From Streptomyces catenulae (GTDB taxonomy: Bacteria; Actinomycetota; Actinomycetes; Streptomycetales; Streptomycetaceae), in the NCBI RefSeq assembly GCF_000718015.1, contig NZ_JODY01000014.1, positions 1-64,000 on the forward strand: a stretch of 64,000 nt of DNA, read 5' to 3'. The position numbers and the translations under genes are program-made. Below the pieces are notes generated by a model. It had not been told where the DNA came from. It did no database searches and worked only from the letters and a program-made list of their open reading frames with translations. Positions within the stretch are counted from its first letter, which is position 1. Every line of letters begins with the position of its first letter. Below, piece after piece: positions 28,591-36,566 of the stretch.

Positions 28591-29525
28591 GCCGGAACTC
28601 CTCGGCGACAGCCCTCTCCCTGCCCGGCACCCAGGGGTGGGACTTCGGGGACTATCCCTACGCGCTGGAGCCGCTGACGCTGCCGCACCCCGGTGAGCCC
28701 TGGCTCTCGGACGGCACCGCCGGTCCGCAGCTCGAGGCCGCCTGCCGCGAGCTGCTGACCGCCACGGACTCCGGCGCGCTGGTCACCCCGCCCGCCACCG
28801 CGGCGGAGCTGGAGCGTCTCTTCTGGTTCCGGTGGATCGTCGGGCACCACCTCTCGTTCGTCATCTGGCGGCTGGTCGCCACCCGGCTGGAACAGCTGGC
28901 CTCCGGTCACGGGGACCGGGCCACGGCTGCCCGGGAGATCACCGCGTACGTCCGGGCGTACAGCGCGATGATGCTCTACACCGGCTCCAGCACCCGGGAG
29001 ATCTACAACGGGACGATCCGGCCCAGCATGTACCGGATGCACTCCACCTTCAGCGGCACCTGGGCGGCCGACTACGCCGCGGTGCGCGGTCTCTTCCGGG
29101 GCCGTCGGCTGCCCCCGGTGCCGGTCGCCGAGGCGGCGGACCTGGAGCGGGAGATCGCGCTGGGCCACCGCATCCATCTGGGCGTCGCCGCCAAGCTGGT
29201 GGCCGACGGCAGGTCGCTGCTCCAGCATCTGGTCGACAAGCCGCCCGAGCGGCAGCCGCGGGTGTGGACGAGCACCTTCGACTGCTACTTCCTCACCCTG
29301 CGCGCCCCGGCGACCGGGCACGAGGTGCTCGCCCAACTCCTGCGCCGCTGCAAGGCGGTGGCCATGGATCTGGCGGCCAACGGGCTCTACCCGCGGGTCG
29401 CCGACTACTCCGGTCCGACACCGGACGAGCTGTGCACGCCCGAGACGCTGACCTGCGAGAGCGAGGTCGCCGACACCGTTCTCCGGGTCGCCGCCCTGGC
29501 CACGGGCTGCCCGCCGCGCCACTGA
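28587..29525 (+). CDS. apd1: Putative heme-dependent tyrosine 3-hydroxylase (LmbB2/Apd1-like)
   Basis: A 312-residue soluble, largely helical protein with no common domain motif. Its size, its N-terminal DFGDYPYALEPLTLP start and its His-bearing helices (GHHLSFVIW, MHSTFSGTW, LGHRIHLGV) fit the histidine-ligated heme aromatic oxygenases LmbB2, Orf13 and related tyrosine hydroxylases. Those enzymes convert Tyr to L-DOPA at the start of the alkylproline pathway. The next step in that pathway, L-DOPA dioxygenase, is encoded by the gene it overlaps by 4 bases. I rely on gene order as much as on sequence. A related heme N-hydroxylase acting on a guanidine or amine is the main alternative. Confidence 0.65.
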   Translation: MSRNSSATALSLPGTQGWDFGDYPYALEPLTLPHPGEPWLSDGTAGPQLEAACRELLTATDSGALVTPPATAAELERLFWFRWIVGHHLSFVIWRLVATRLEQLASGHGDRATAAREITAYVRAYSAMMLYTGSSTREIYNGTIRPSMYRMHSTFSGTWAADYAAVRGLFRGRRLPPVPVAEAADLEREIALGHRIHLGVAAKLVADGRSLLQHLVDKPPERQPRVWTSTFDCYFLTLRAPATGHEVLAQLLRRCKAVAMDLAANGLYPRVADYSGPTPDELCTPETLTCESEVADTVLRVAALATGCPPRH

Positions 29526-29556
29526 TCCCGAACACCGAACAGAAAGCGATCACCAC

Positions 29557-30450
29557 ATGCGACATGGAGTCATCGTCCTGCCGGAGAAGCGGTGGACCGA
29601 GGCCCGGAAGGTCTGGACACACGCCGAGGAGCTGGGCTTCGACCACGCCTGGACCTACGACCACCTGATGTGGCGCTGGTTCCGCGAGAAGCCCTGGTAC
29701 GCCACGATGCCGACGCTGACCGCCGCCGCCACGGCCACCTCACGTATCGGCATCGGGACCATGGTGGCCAGCCCCGGCATCCGTCACCCCGTCCCCTTCG
29801 CCAAGGAGATGATGACGCTGGACGACATCTCCGGCGGGCGGGCGCTCTGCGGTATCGGCGCCGGTGCGGGCGGTTTCGACGACGACGCGCTGGGGATCCC
29901 CTCGCTGCCGCCGCGGGAGAAGGCGGCCCGCTTCGGCGAGTTCGTGGAGCTGACCGATCGGCTGCTGAGCGAGCCGGAGACCTCCTACCGGGGTGAGTGG
30001 TTCACCACCAAGGGCACCCTGCTGCGCCCCGGCTGTGTCCAGCGTCCGCGGCTGCCGCTGGCGGTCGCGGCGCTCGGGCCGAAGGGCATCGCGCTGGCGG
30101 CCCGCCATGCGGACATCTGGATCACCATCGCCTGGGCCGGTCACGGCGAGCCGCTCCCCTACCGGGAGGCGGTGCCGGTGATCCGCCGGCAGTCCGCGCT
30201 CCTGGACAAGGAGTGCGAGGCCATCGGCCGCGACCCGGCCACCGTGCGGCGGCTGGTGGTGACCGGGGCGATGATCGACGGCGTTCTGGAGTCCGTCGAG
30301 AGCCACCGGGACGCCACCGGTCTCCTCGGCGAGATCGGCGTCACCGACCTCGTCGTGCACTGGCCGCGCCCCGACTTCCCCTACCAGGGCAGCCTGTCGG
30401 TGCTGGAGGACATCGCCGCCGAGGTGCTCACCGCCGACCGCGCCGTCTGA
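29557..30450 (+). CDS. apd6: LLM-class F420-dependent oxidoreductase (LmbY/Apd6-like)
   Basis: A 297-residue luciferase-like (LLM) TIM-barrel protein. The start MRHGVIVLPEKRW, the ATATSRIGIGTMV segment and LDDISGGRALCGIGAG are typical of F420-dependent members. In alkylproline pathways the LmbY/Apd6 enzyme reduces the pyrroline intermediate with F420H2, and this gene sits between the Apd1- and Apd3-type genes exactly where such a reductase is expected. It follows the putative hydroxylase after 31 bases. Presence or absence of this reductase decides how saturated the alkylproline side chain and ring become. Confidence 0.82.
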   Translation: MRHGVIVLPEKRWTEARKVWTHAEELGFDHAWTYDHLMWRWFREKPWYATMPTLTAAATATSRIGIGTMVASPGIRHPVPFAKEMMTLDDISGGRALCGIGAGAGGFDDDALGIPSLPPREKAARFGEFVELTDRLLSEPETSYRGEWFTTKGTLLRPGCVQRPRLPLAVAALGPKGIALAARHADIWITIAWAGHGEPLPYREAVPVIRRQSALLDKECEAIGRDPATVRRLVVTGAMIDGVLESVESHRDATGLLGEIGVTDLVVHWPRPDFPYQGSLSVLEDIAAEVLTADRAV

Positions 30451-30500
30451 CCCGCCGCGGTCCGCCCCGGCCGTCCGGTCCGTCTCGAAAGGGTTTCCCA

Positions 30501-32297
30501 GTGCTGTTCCGACCCGAGCTCCACGGCAACCACGGTGCCGTGGCCTCCACCCACTGGCTGGCCTCCGCCGCCGGTAACGCCATGTTCGACCGCGGCGGCA
30601 ACGCCTTCGACGCGGCCGCCGCCGCAGCCTTCGTGATCCAGGTCGTCGAGCCCCATCAGAACGGCCCGGCGGGCGATGTGCCGATCATGGTCCATGACGG
30701 CGCCACCGGCCGGGTGAAGGTCATCTGCGGCCAGGGCCCGATGCCGCGGGCCGCCACCCCCGACGCCATCCGGGAGCGCGGCCTGTCCGGGATACCCGGC
30801 TCGGGCCTCCTCGCGGCCAGTGTGCCCGGTGCGTTCAGCGCCTGGATGACGCTGCTGCGCGACCACGGCAGGCTCACCGTCGCCGATGTGCTCGAACCGG
30901 CCGTCGACTACGCCGAGAAGGGCTTCCCGGTGCTGCCCCGGGCGGCGCTGATGATCGAGGCGCTGGCCCCGCTCTTCCGTGAGCACTGGACGGAGTCGGG
31001 GGCGACCTATCTGCACCACGGCGCCGCCCCCGCCGCCGGGGCGCGGCTGCGCAACCCGGCGCTGGCCCGGACGTTCCGCCGGATCGTCGTCGAGGCGAGC
31101 GCCGCCACCGCCGACCGGCAGGGGCAGGCCGACGCCGCGATCCGGACCTTCCACGAGGGGTTCGTCGCCGAGGCGATCGACGCCTTCCTCGCCACCGCCG
31201 AGGTCCTCGACTCCACCGGCCGCCCCCAGAAGGGCCTGCTGACCGGGGAGGATCTGGCGTCCTGGCGCCCGACGGCCGAACCGGCGGTCAGCCTGGAGTA
31301 CCGCGGGCGGCGCGTCCACAAGCCGGGTCCGTGGTCCCAGGGTCCGGTCTTCCTCCAGCAGTTGTCGCTGCTCGCCGGGTTCGACCTCGGCGCCATGGAG
31401 TTCGCCGGTCCCGACCATCTGCACACCGTCATCGAGTCGGCGAAGCTGGCCTTCGCCGACCGGGAGGCCTGGTACGGGGATCCCGACCACGCCGACGTCC
31501 CGCTCTCCGCCCTGCTGGACCCCGGCTACGCGGCCGCCCGCCGGGCCCTGATCACCGCGGAAGCCTCCGCGGAGCTGCGGCCCGGCTCGCCCGACGGCCG
31601 CACCCCGTGGATCCCGCCGCTCCTGGAGGCCACCGCCGGACCCGACGGGCCGGAGTGGCGCGCGGAGTTGGCCAACGGGGTGCCCACCGTGCTGCGGCAG
31701 ACCTCCGCGAGGTCCGACACCACCTGTGTCAGCGCCTGCGACCACGAGGGGAACATGGTGGTCGCCACGCCCAGCGGCGGCTGGCTCAAGAGCTCCCCGG
31801 TGGTGCCCGGTCTCGGCTTCCCGCTGGGCACCCGGGGCCAGATGGCCTGGCTGGCGGAGGGGCACAACAACTGTCTCGCCCCCGGCAAGCGGCCCCGCAC
31901 CACCCTCAGCCCCACCCTGGTCAGCACCGGGGACGGCAGGCCGTACCTCGCCTTCGGCACCCCCGGGGGCGATCAGCAGGACCAGTGGACCCTCAACTTC
32001 TTCGTCAACCATGTGGACTTCGGGATGAGTCCGCAGCAGGCCGTGGAGGCGGCGGCGTTCCACAGCGAGCACGTCCCCACCTCCTTCGCGCCCCGGCAGT
32101 TCCGGGCGCTGGTGGTGAAGGCCGAGGAGGGCGTTCCGGCCGCCACGGTGGCCGAGCTGGGCCGCCGCGGTCACCTCGTCGAATCGGTGCCCGCGATGAC
32201 GCTGGGCAAGGTCTGCGCGACCGGTCCCGACGCCACGGGCGGGGTGTTCGCCGCCGCCAGCCCGCGCGGTGCCCAGTGCTACGGGATGGTGCGGTGA
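30501..32297 (+). CDS. apd3: Gamma-glutamyltransferase homologue (LmbA/Apd3-like)
   Basis: A 598-residue N-terminal-nucleophile protein of the gamma-glutamyltranspeptidase family. The autoprocessing site and catalytic Thr lie in SDTTCVSACDHEGN, and the substrate-site motifs TLSPTLV and GTPGGDQQ follow. There is no signal peptide; the protein starts LFRPELHGNHG, so it is cytoplasmic, unlike housekeeping GGTs. This is a feature of LmbA-type enzymes, which cleave a C-C bond (removing an oxalyl unit) in alkylproline biosynthesis rather than hydrolysing glutathione. GTG 30501 follows GAAAGGG. Its context with the VOC, putative tyrosine hydroxylase and LLM genes supports the Apd3 role. Confidence 0.85.
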   Translation: MLFRPELHGNHGAVASTHWLASAAGNAMFDRGGNAFDAAAAAAFVIQVVEPHQNGPAGDVPIMVHDGATGRVKVICGQGPMPRAATPDAIRERGLSGIPGSGLLAASVPGAFSAWMTLLRDHGRLTVADVLEPAVDYAEKGFPVLPRAALMIEALAPLFREHWTESGATYLHHGAAPAAGARLRNPALARTFRRIVVEASAATADRQGQADAAIRTFHEGFVAEAIDAFLATAEVLDSTGRPQKGLLTGEDLASWRPTAEPAVSLEYRGRRVHKPGPWSQGPVFLQQLSLLAGFDLGAMEFAGPDHLHTVIESAKLAFADREAWYGDPDHADVPLSALLDPGYAAARRALITAEASAELRPGSPDGRTPWIPPLLEATAGPDGPEWRAELANGVPTVLRQTSARSDTTCVSACDHEGNMVVATPSGGWLKSSPVVPGLGFPLGTRGQMAWLAEGHNNCLAPGKRPRTTLSPTLVSTGDGRPYLAFGTPGGDQQDQWTLNFFVNHVDFGMSPQQAVEAAAFHSEHVPTSFAPRQFRALVVKAEEGVPAATVAELGRRGHLVESVPAMTLGKVCATGPDATGGVFAAASPRGAQCYGMVR

Positions 32298-32301
32298 CCC
32301 G

Positions 32302-33600
32302 ATGAGGATTCTCGTACTGAACGTGGGGACGGCCGCCGCCCGTGCGATCCACCGCCAGCTGTGGATGATCGACGAGGGCGATGTCGTGGTGAGCCCGATC
32401 GCCGTGGACGAGACCTTTCTGCGGTACGTCTGCGGGGCGCTCGGCATCGACCCCGACGCCGTCCGCCTCGTCGTCCACCCCGACGGGCTGACGGACCCGG
32501 CGCTGGTCGCGCCCGGCCTGGTGGCGCGGTTGCGGGCGGCGGTCGGTGACGCGGACGCGTATCTGGCACCGGCCGCCCACACCGAGGGCGTCGCGGCGCT
32601 GGCCGGGCTGCTGGGGCTGCCGCTCGGCCCGGGGCTGCGGTTCGCCGCGCAGCGCGGCCCGGTGCTGCTCAACCGCAAGTCGCACTTCCGGCAGCTCGCG
32701 GTCGGCGCCGGGCTGCCCGTCCCGGACGGCTCCGTCGTCACCGGCGCCCGGGCGCTGACGGACGCGGTGGCCCGCCATCTCCCCCGTACCGGCACGGTCG
32801 TCGTCAAGCGCGACGACGATCTGGGCGGGCAGGGCAACATCGCCGTCACGCTCGGCCCCACCGATCCGCTGCCGGGGGTCGCCAGGACGCTCTCCGCCGC
32901 CGACCCGCGGGCTGCCGCGGAGAGTCTGTGGGCCGAACTCACCGACGCGGACAACCGGCTGCTCGTCGTGGAGAGCTACCACCCGGCGACCCACAGCTTC
33001 TACACCGAGTACCTGATCGCCGAGGACGGCGGTGTCACCTTCCTCAACAGCGGCGGCATCCGGCGCTGTCCGGACCCGGACCCGGACGCCGAGGAGTTGG
33101 TGTGGGTGGGCCTGGAGCTGCCCGCCGAGCTGCCGCCCGGCGCGGCCTCCCGGGCGCTGACCGCGGCGGCGCGGATGGTCGCCCTGGCGGCTGCCGTCGG
33201 CTACCGCGGCCACATCAACGTCGACGCCATCCTCACCACCGAGGGAGAGGTGCTCTTCAACGAGGTGAACGCGCGCTGGGGCGGCAGCCTGGCCCTGCAC
33301 ACCCTCGGCACCCGGCTGCTGGGCCCGAACTACGCCGACCACCATGTGATCTCCGGGCTGCGGGACATCACCCCGCTGCCGGTGGCCGAGGCCCTGCGTG
33401 TCCTGGACGCCACGGGCCTCGCGTTCTCCGCCGGTTCCGGGGAGGGCGTGGTCCTCGTCGGCTGCGACCCGCGGCTGGGCGCGCCCCTGGAGTGTGTCGC
33501 CATCGCGCCCTCGCGGGCCCGGGCGCGGCAGATCGAGGACCGGCTGCGGCGGGCCGTGGCGCGGCCCGAAGCGGTGGCGTCGGGGCGGGGGCGGCGATGA
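32302..33600 (+). CDS. ATP-grasp peptide ligase (PGM1-like)
   Basis: A 432-residue protein with a pre-ATP-grasp domain (MRILVLNVGTAAARAI, about 1-120) and an ATP-grasp fold. Key pieces are NRKSHFRQLA, VVVKRDDDLGGQGNI with a nucleotide-binding Lys, and NVDAILTTEGEVLFNEVNARWGG with the Mg-binding Glu/Asn. It resembles the pheganomycin PGM1-related peptide ligases, which join an amino-acid-like acid to a peptide amine using ATP. Its presence beside a complete NRPS with thioesterase suggests that the released peptide is extended or capped. It starts 4 bases after the GGT stop and overlaps the next gene by 4 bases. Confidence 0.8.
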   Translation: MRILVLNVGTAAARAIHRQLWMIDEGDVVVSPIAVDETFLRYVCGALGIDPDAVRLVVHPDGLTDPALVAPGLVARLRAAVGDADAYLAPAAHTEGVAALAGLLGLPLGPGLRFAAQRGPVLLNRKSHFRQLAVGAGLPVPDGSVVTGARALTDAVARHLPRTGTVVVKRDDDLGGQGNIAVTLGPTDPLPGVARTLSAADPRAAAESLWAELTDADNRLLVVESYHPATHSFYTEYLIAEDGGVTFLNSGGIRRCPDPDPDAEELVWVGLELPAELPPGAASRALTAAARMVALAAAVGYRGHINVDAILTTEGEVLFNEVNARWGGSLALHTLGTRLLGPNYADHHVISGLRDITPLPVAEALRVLDATGLAFSAGSGEGVVLVGCDPRLGAPLECVAIAPSRARARQIEDRLRRAVARPEAVASGRGRR

Positions 33601-34541
33601 GCGGGCCCACGCCCCGGCAGGGCATCGACCGGCGGCTGCTGCACACGTTGGCCACCCCGGACCGGGTGCGGGTGACCGGCCGGGCGGCCGTGCTGCTCGC
33701 CGGGTACGCGGGGGTGGCCCGGCTGGCCCTGTGGCAGGGCTCGGTGGGGTGGGCGCTGCTCTGCTCCGCGGTGCTCGGTTTTCTGCTCGCGGGGTTCATC
33801 AACGCGGCCCATGACTGCGTGCACAGCAGCCATCTGCGCTCCAAGCGGGCGAACCGGATCGCCGGGGCCGCCTGGTCGACGCCGATCCTCCTCAACTTCA
33901 CCATCTACCGTCACCAGCACCTGGTGCACCACCGCTTCACGGGGGTGGAGGGCGACACCGAGCCGGAGGAGACCTTCACCAGCCTGCGCGCCTATCTCTA
34001 CGCGCTGTCCGGGGTGCCGTTCTGGCCCGGTCTGCTGCGGCGTATCTGGAAGACCTGGCGCGGTGACTTCCCGGCCAGCGTCCACACCGCCGACCGGCGG
34101 CGCACGGCCCGGCAGAACAACGCGGTGATCTGTGCCTGGCTGGCGCTGATGGCGGCGCTGACCGTGGTCTTCCCGTACCCGCTGCTGATCGTGTACTGGC
34201 TGCCGCTGGCGCTGTCCTTCCCGGCCGGTACCTTCCTGAGCCTGCCCGAGCACTACGGGCTGTGGGGCGTCCCCGAGGTCTCCCGCAACACCCGGACCGT
34301 CCGCTCCAACGCGGTCGTCCGCTACGTCGTCTGGAACGCCAATTACCACGCCGAGCACCATCGTTATCCGGCGGTCTCCTCGATCAACCTGCACCGGCTG
34401 CACCGGGCCATGCCCGAGCCGCACCCGATCCAGGAGAAGTCCTACGTCCGCTTCCACGCCGGGCTCTTCGCCGGTCTGGGCAGGGGCGGGCAGGACGTCG
34501 CCGGGCCGCCCGTACCCCGTACCCCCTCTTCCGACAACTGA
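33597..34541 (+). CDS. Membrane diiron desaturase/hydroxylase (FADS-like)
   Basis: A 314-residue integral membrane protein of the fatty-acid desaturase superfamily. All three histidine boxes are intact: HDCVH, HQHLVHH and HAEHH. About four hydrophobic segments are visible (VLLAGYAGVARLALW, LLCSAVLGFLLAGFI, then two near residues 180-215). No fatty-acid or acyl-carrier genes are in the cluster, so the substrate is more likely an amino-acid or peptide side chain, for example oxidation of an aliphatic position. It overlaps the ATP-grasp gene by 4 bases, and mbtH follows after 14 bases. A lipid substrate cannot be excluded. Confidence 0.85.
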   Translation: MSGPTPRQGIDRRLLHTLATPDRVRVTGRAAVLLAGYAGVARLALWQGSVGWALLCSAVLGFLLAGFINAAHDCVHSSHLRSKRANRIAGAAWSTPILLNFTIYRHQHLVHHRFTGVEGDTEPEETFTSLRAYLYALSGVPFWPGLLRRIWKTWRGDFPASVHTADRRRTARQNNAVICAWLALMAALTVVFPYPLLIVYWLPLALSFPAGTFLSLPEHYGLWGVPEVSRNTRTVRSNAVVRYVVWNANYHAEHHRYPAVSSINLHRLHRAMPEPHPIQEKSYVRFHAGLFAGLGRGGQDVAGPPVPRTPSSDN

Positions 34542-34555
34542 CCGGAGGTCCCACC

Positions 34556-34762
34556 GTGTCGAGCAATCCGTTCGAGGACCAGGACGCGCGCTACCGGGTG
34601 CTGGTGAACCACGAGAACCAACACTCGCTGTGGCCCGACTTCGCCGAGGTGCCCGCCGGGTGGACCGTGACGTACGGCCCCGCCACCCGGCAGGAGTGCC
34701 TCGACCACATCGAGGAGCACTGGACGGACATGCGGCCCGCCTCGCTGACGGCGGCGCCCTAG
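34556..34762 (+). CDS. mbtH: MbtH-family NRPS chaperone
   Basis: A 68-residue MbtH-like protein. The family signature NHENQHSLWPDFAEVPAGW followed by RQECLDHIEEHWTDMRP is complete, including the conserved Trp residues. MbtH proteins bind adenylation domains and are needed for their solubility or activity. The start is GTG 34556 with GGAGG 7 bases upstream. It closes the 13-gene operon. Its stop codon overlaps that of the convergent SARP gene in the bases CTAG. Confidence 0.95.
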   Translation: MSSNPFEDQDARYRVLVNHENQHSLWPDFAEVPAGWTVTYGPATRQECLDHIEEHWTDMRPASLTAAP

Positions 34763-36306
34763 CCGCCGGACGCGGCGCGCAGCGCCCGTTCCGCGCCGTT
34801 CAGGTCGAGCCGTGGCGCGGCCAGCAGCCGCGCCGCGGCGCCGCGCAGCGCCGACGGCAGATAGGCGCAGGCGTCGGCGAGCCGTGCCGCCGCCTCCGCC
34901 TCCCGCCACAGGCGCTCGTGCCCGACGGCGGCGCCCAGCAGTTGCAGGGCGTCCGGCAGGGTGAGCCGGTCGAGCGCGAGGGTGTGCAGTCCGGGCGCCC
35001 CGGTCGGCGGGCGGCGGCCGGTCAGCAGCACCGCGGTGCCCGGGGAGCGGGGCAGCAGCGGCAGGACATCGGTGTCGTACGCCACGTCGTCCACCACCAG
35101 CAGCAGCCGTTTGCCGTCGGTCGCGGTCCGCCAGAGGCCGGACAGTTCGGCGAGGGAGGCGGTCGGGCGGGCGTGGCTCACGCCGAGGGTCCGCAGCAGC
35201 GTGGTGAGCACCGTACGGGGCTCCACCGGGGCGCCGTTCGGGCCGCTGAGCGGCGCCCACAACCGGCCGTCGGGGAAGCGTGCCTCCAGCGCGTGCGCCG
35301 CCCGGACCGCCAGCGCGGTCTTGCCGACCCCGGCCGGTCCGGTCAGCGCCAGGCGCGCCGGTGCGCCGCCGTCGGTCAACGCCGCGACGACGGCGGCGAG
35401 TTCGGTCTCCCGTCCCACGAACCCCTCGGGCACGTCCGGGAGCCGGGTCGACGCGGAGCGGGCCGCGGGCCGTGCGGCGGGGGCCGCCGGTTCCGGGCTC
35501 CGGGCGAGGAGCGCGCGGTGCAGTTTCTGCAGGCCGGGGCCGGGGTCCAGGCCCAGTTCGGCGCAGAGCAGCCGACGGACCTGCTGGTAGGCGGCGAGCG
35601 CGGCGCCCCGCCGCCCCAGCCCGGCGAGCGCCTGGAGGCGCAGCTCCCACAGCCGTTCGCACAGCGGCTCCGCGACCAGCGCGGGTTCCAGGGCGGCCAG
35701 CGCCTCCGCGTGGTGCCCGAGCACCACCTGGACGGAGGCCATCTCCTCGATCACCACGGACCGGAGCCGCAGCCACTGCTCCCGCTCGGTCAGGAAGTGG
35801 TCGGTGTGCGCCTCGGTGAACGGCGTGCCCCGCCACAGCGCCAGCCCGTCCTGGTAGAGCGTCAGCGCGTCCTCCAGGTCGCCCTGTTTACGGGCCCGGC
35901 GCGCCAGCGCCACCCGTTCGCGGAACAGGTCCGTGTCGACGGCCGCCCCCTGCGCCGTCAGCAGGTAGCCGCCGCCGCTGGAGCGGATGCCCAGCTCGCC
36001 CGGGGCGACGGCCCCGTCCAGGACCCGGCGGAGCCGGCTGATGTAGGTGCGGACGGTGCCCCCGGCGCGGCGCGGCGCGGTCTCGCCCCAGAGGGCCTGT
36101 ACGGCGCGTTCGCAGGGGACGGGCTCGTCCCGGCGGAGCAGGAGGACGCCCAGCAGGGCGCGTTGCTGTGGTGGGCCGAGATCGATCTCCGTGTCCCCGC
36201 ACCAGCCGCGCACCGGCCCGAGCAAGGAGAACCGCAGCGGGCCGATCGCACCGCTGGGTGGAGGCGGACAGGTGGGCCTTCCCGTGGAGATGCTCTCGTC
36301 TGTCAT
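34759..36306 (-). CDS. SARP-family regulator with NB-ARC domain (AfsR-like, short)
   Basis: A 515-residue SARP. Domain order: winged helix (about 22-115), bacterial transcriptional activation domain (about 120-270), linker, and an NB-ARC ATPase with P-loop LTGPAGVGKTALA (about 321-333) and a LLLVVDDVAYD Walker-B motif. It stops before the C-terminal TPR region of full AfsR, so it is a medium-size form. The ATG at 36304-36306 was chosen because the SARP domain starts shortly after; no strong ribosome binding site is seen. It is convergent with mbtH, sharing 4 bases, and is the second candidate activator of the NRPS cluster. Confidence 0.9.
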   Translation of the reverse strand: MTDESISTGRPTCPPPPSGAIGPLRFSLLGPVRGWCGDTEIDLGPPQQRALLGVLLLRRDEPVPCERAVQALWGETAPRRAGGTVRTYISRLRRVLDGAVAPGELGIRSSGGGYLLTAQGAAVDTDLFRERVALARRARKQGDLEDALTLYQDGLALWRGTPFTEAHTDHFLTEREQWLRLRSVVIEEMASVQVVLGHHAEALAALEPALVAEPLCERLWELRLQALAGLGRRGAALAAYQQVRRLLCAELGLDPGPGLQKLHRALLARSPEPAAPAARPAARSASTRLPDVPEGFVGRETELAAVVAALTDGGAPARLALTGPAGVGKTALAVRAAHALEARFPDGRLWAPLSGPNGAPVEPRTVLTTLLRTLGVSHARPTASLAELSGLWRTATDGKRLLLVVDDVAYDTDVLPLLPRSPGTAVLLTGRRPPTGAPGLHTLALDRLTLPDALQLLGAAVGHERLWREAEAAARLADACAYLPSALRGAAARLLAAPRLDLNGAERALRAASGG

Positions 36307-36399
36307 ATGCGCAGAATTCCGCAGCGCGCTTGCAGTCCGCTCGACGCCCTGCCCACGGACGCCCGACGGCGGCTCCCGCACCGGCCGACGGCAGCCGCT

Positions 36400-36531
36400 T
36401 CAGCGCGCGCCGGGGGCGGTACGCCGCCGGACATCACTCATCAATTTGTCCAACAGGCCGATGAAGACGGTACGTTCGTCGGCCGACAGACCGCTGACGA
36501 GCCCGGCCTCCCGACCGAGGACGGCGTCGAC
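36400..36531 (-). pseudogene. Fragment of a MarR-family regulator
   Basis: An open stretch of 43 codons ending in TGA encodes LSADERTVFIGLLDKLMSD and flanking residues, which looks like the last helices of a MarR-type regulator. The DNA-binding winged helix is missing; upstream in the same frame the peptide becomes meaningless antisense of the DapA-like gene region. I read it as the remains of a deleted gene. It lacks a clear start codon or ribosome binding site. Confidence 0.45.
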
Positions 36532-36566
36532 GGTGGTGCCTTCACCACCCGGTGAGGCCGGTCGGC

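Noticed and set aside
28587..29525. Calling this protein a KtzT-type piperazate synthase
   Set aside because: It is about 90 residues too long and its start and neighbours fit the tyrosine hydroxylase of alkylproline pathways better.
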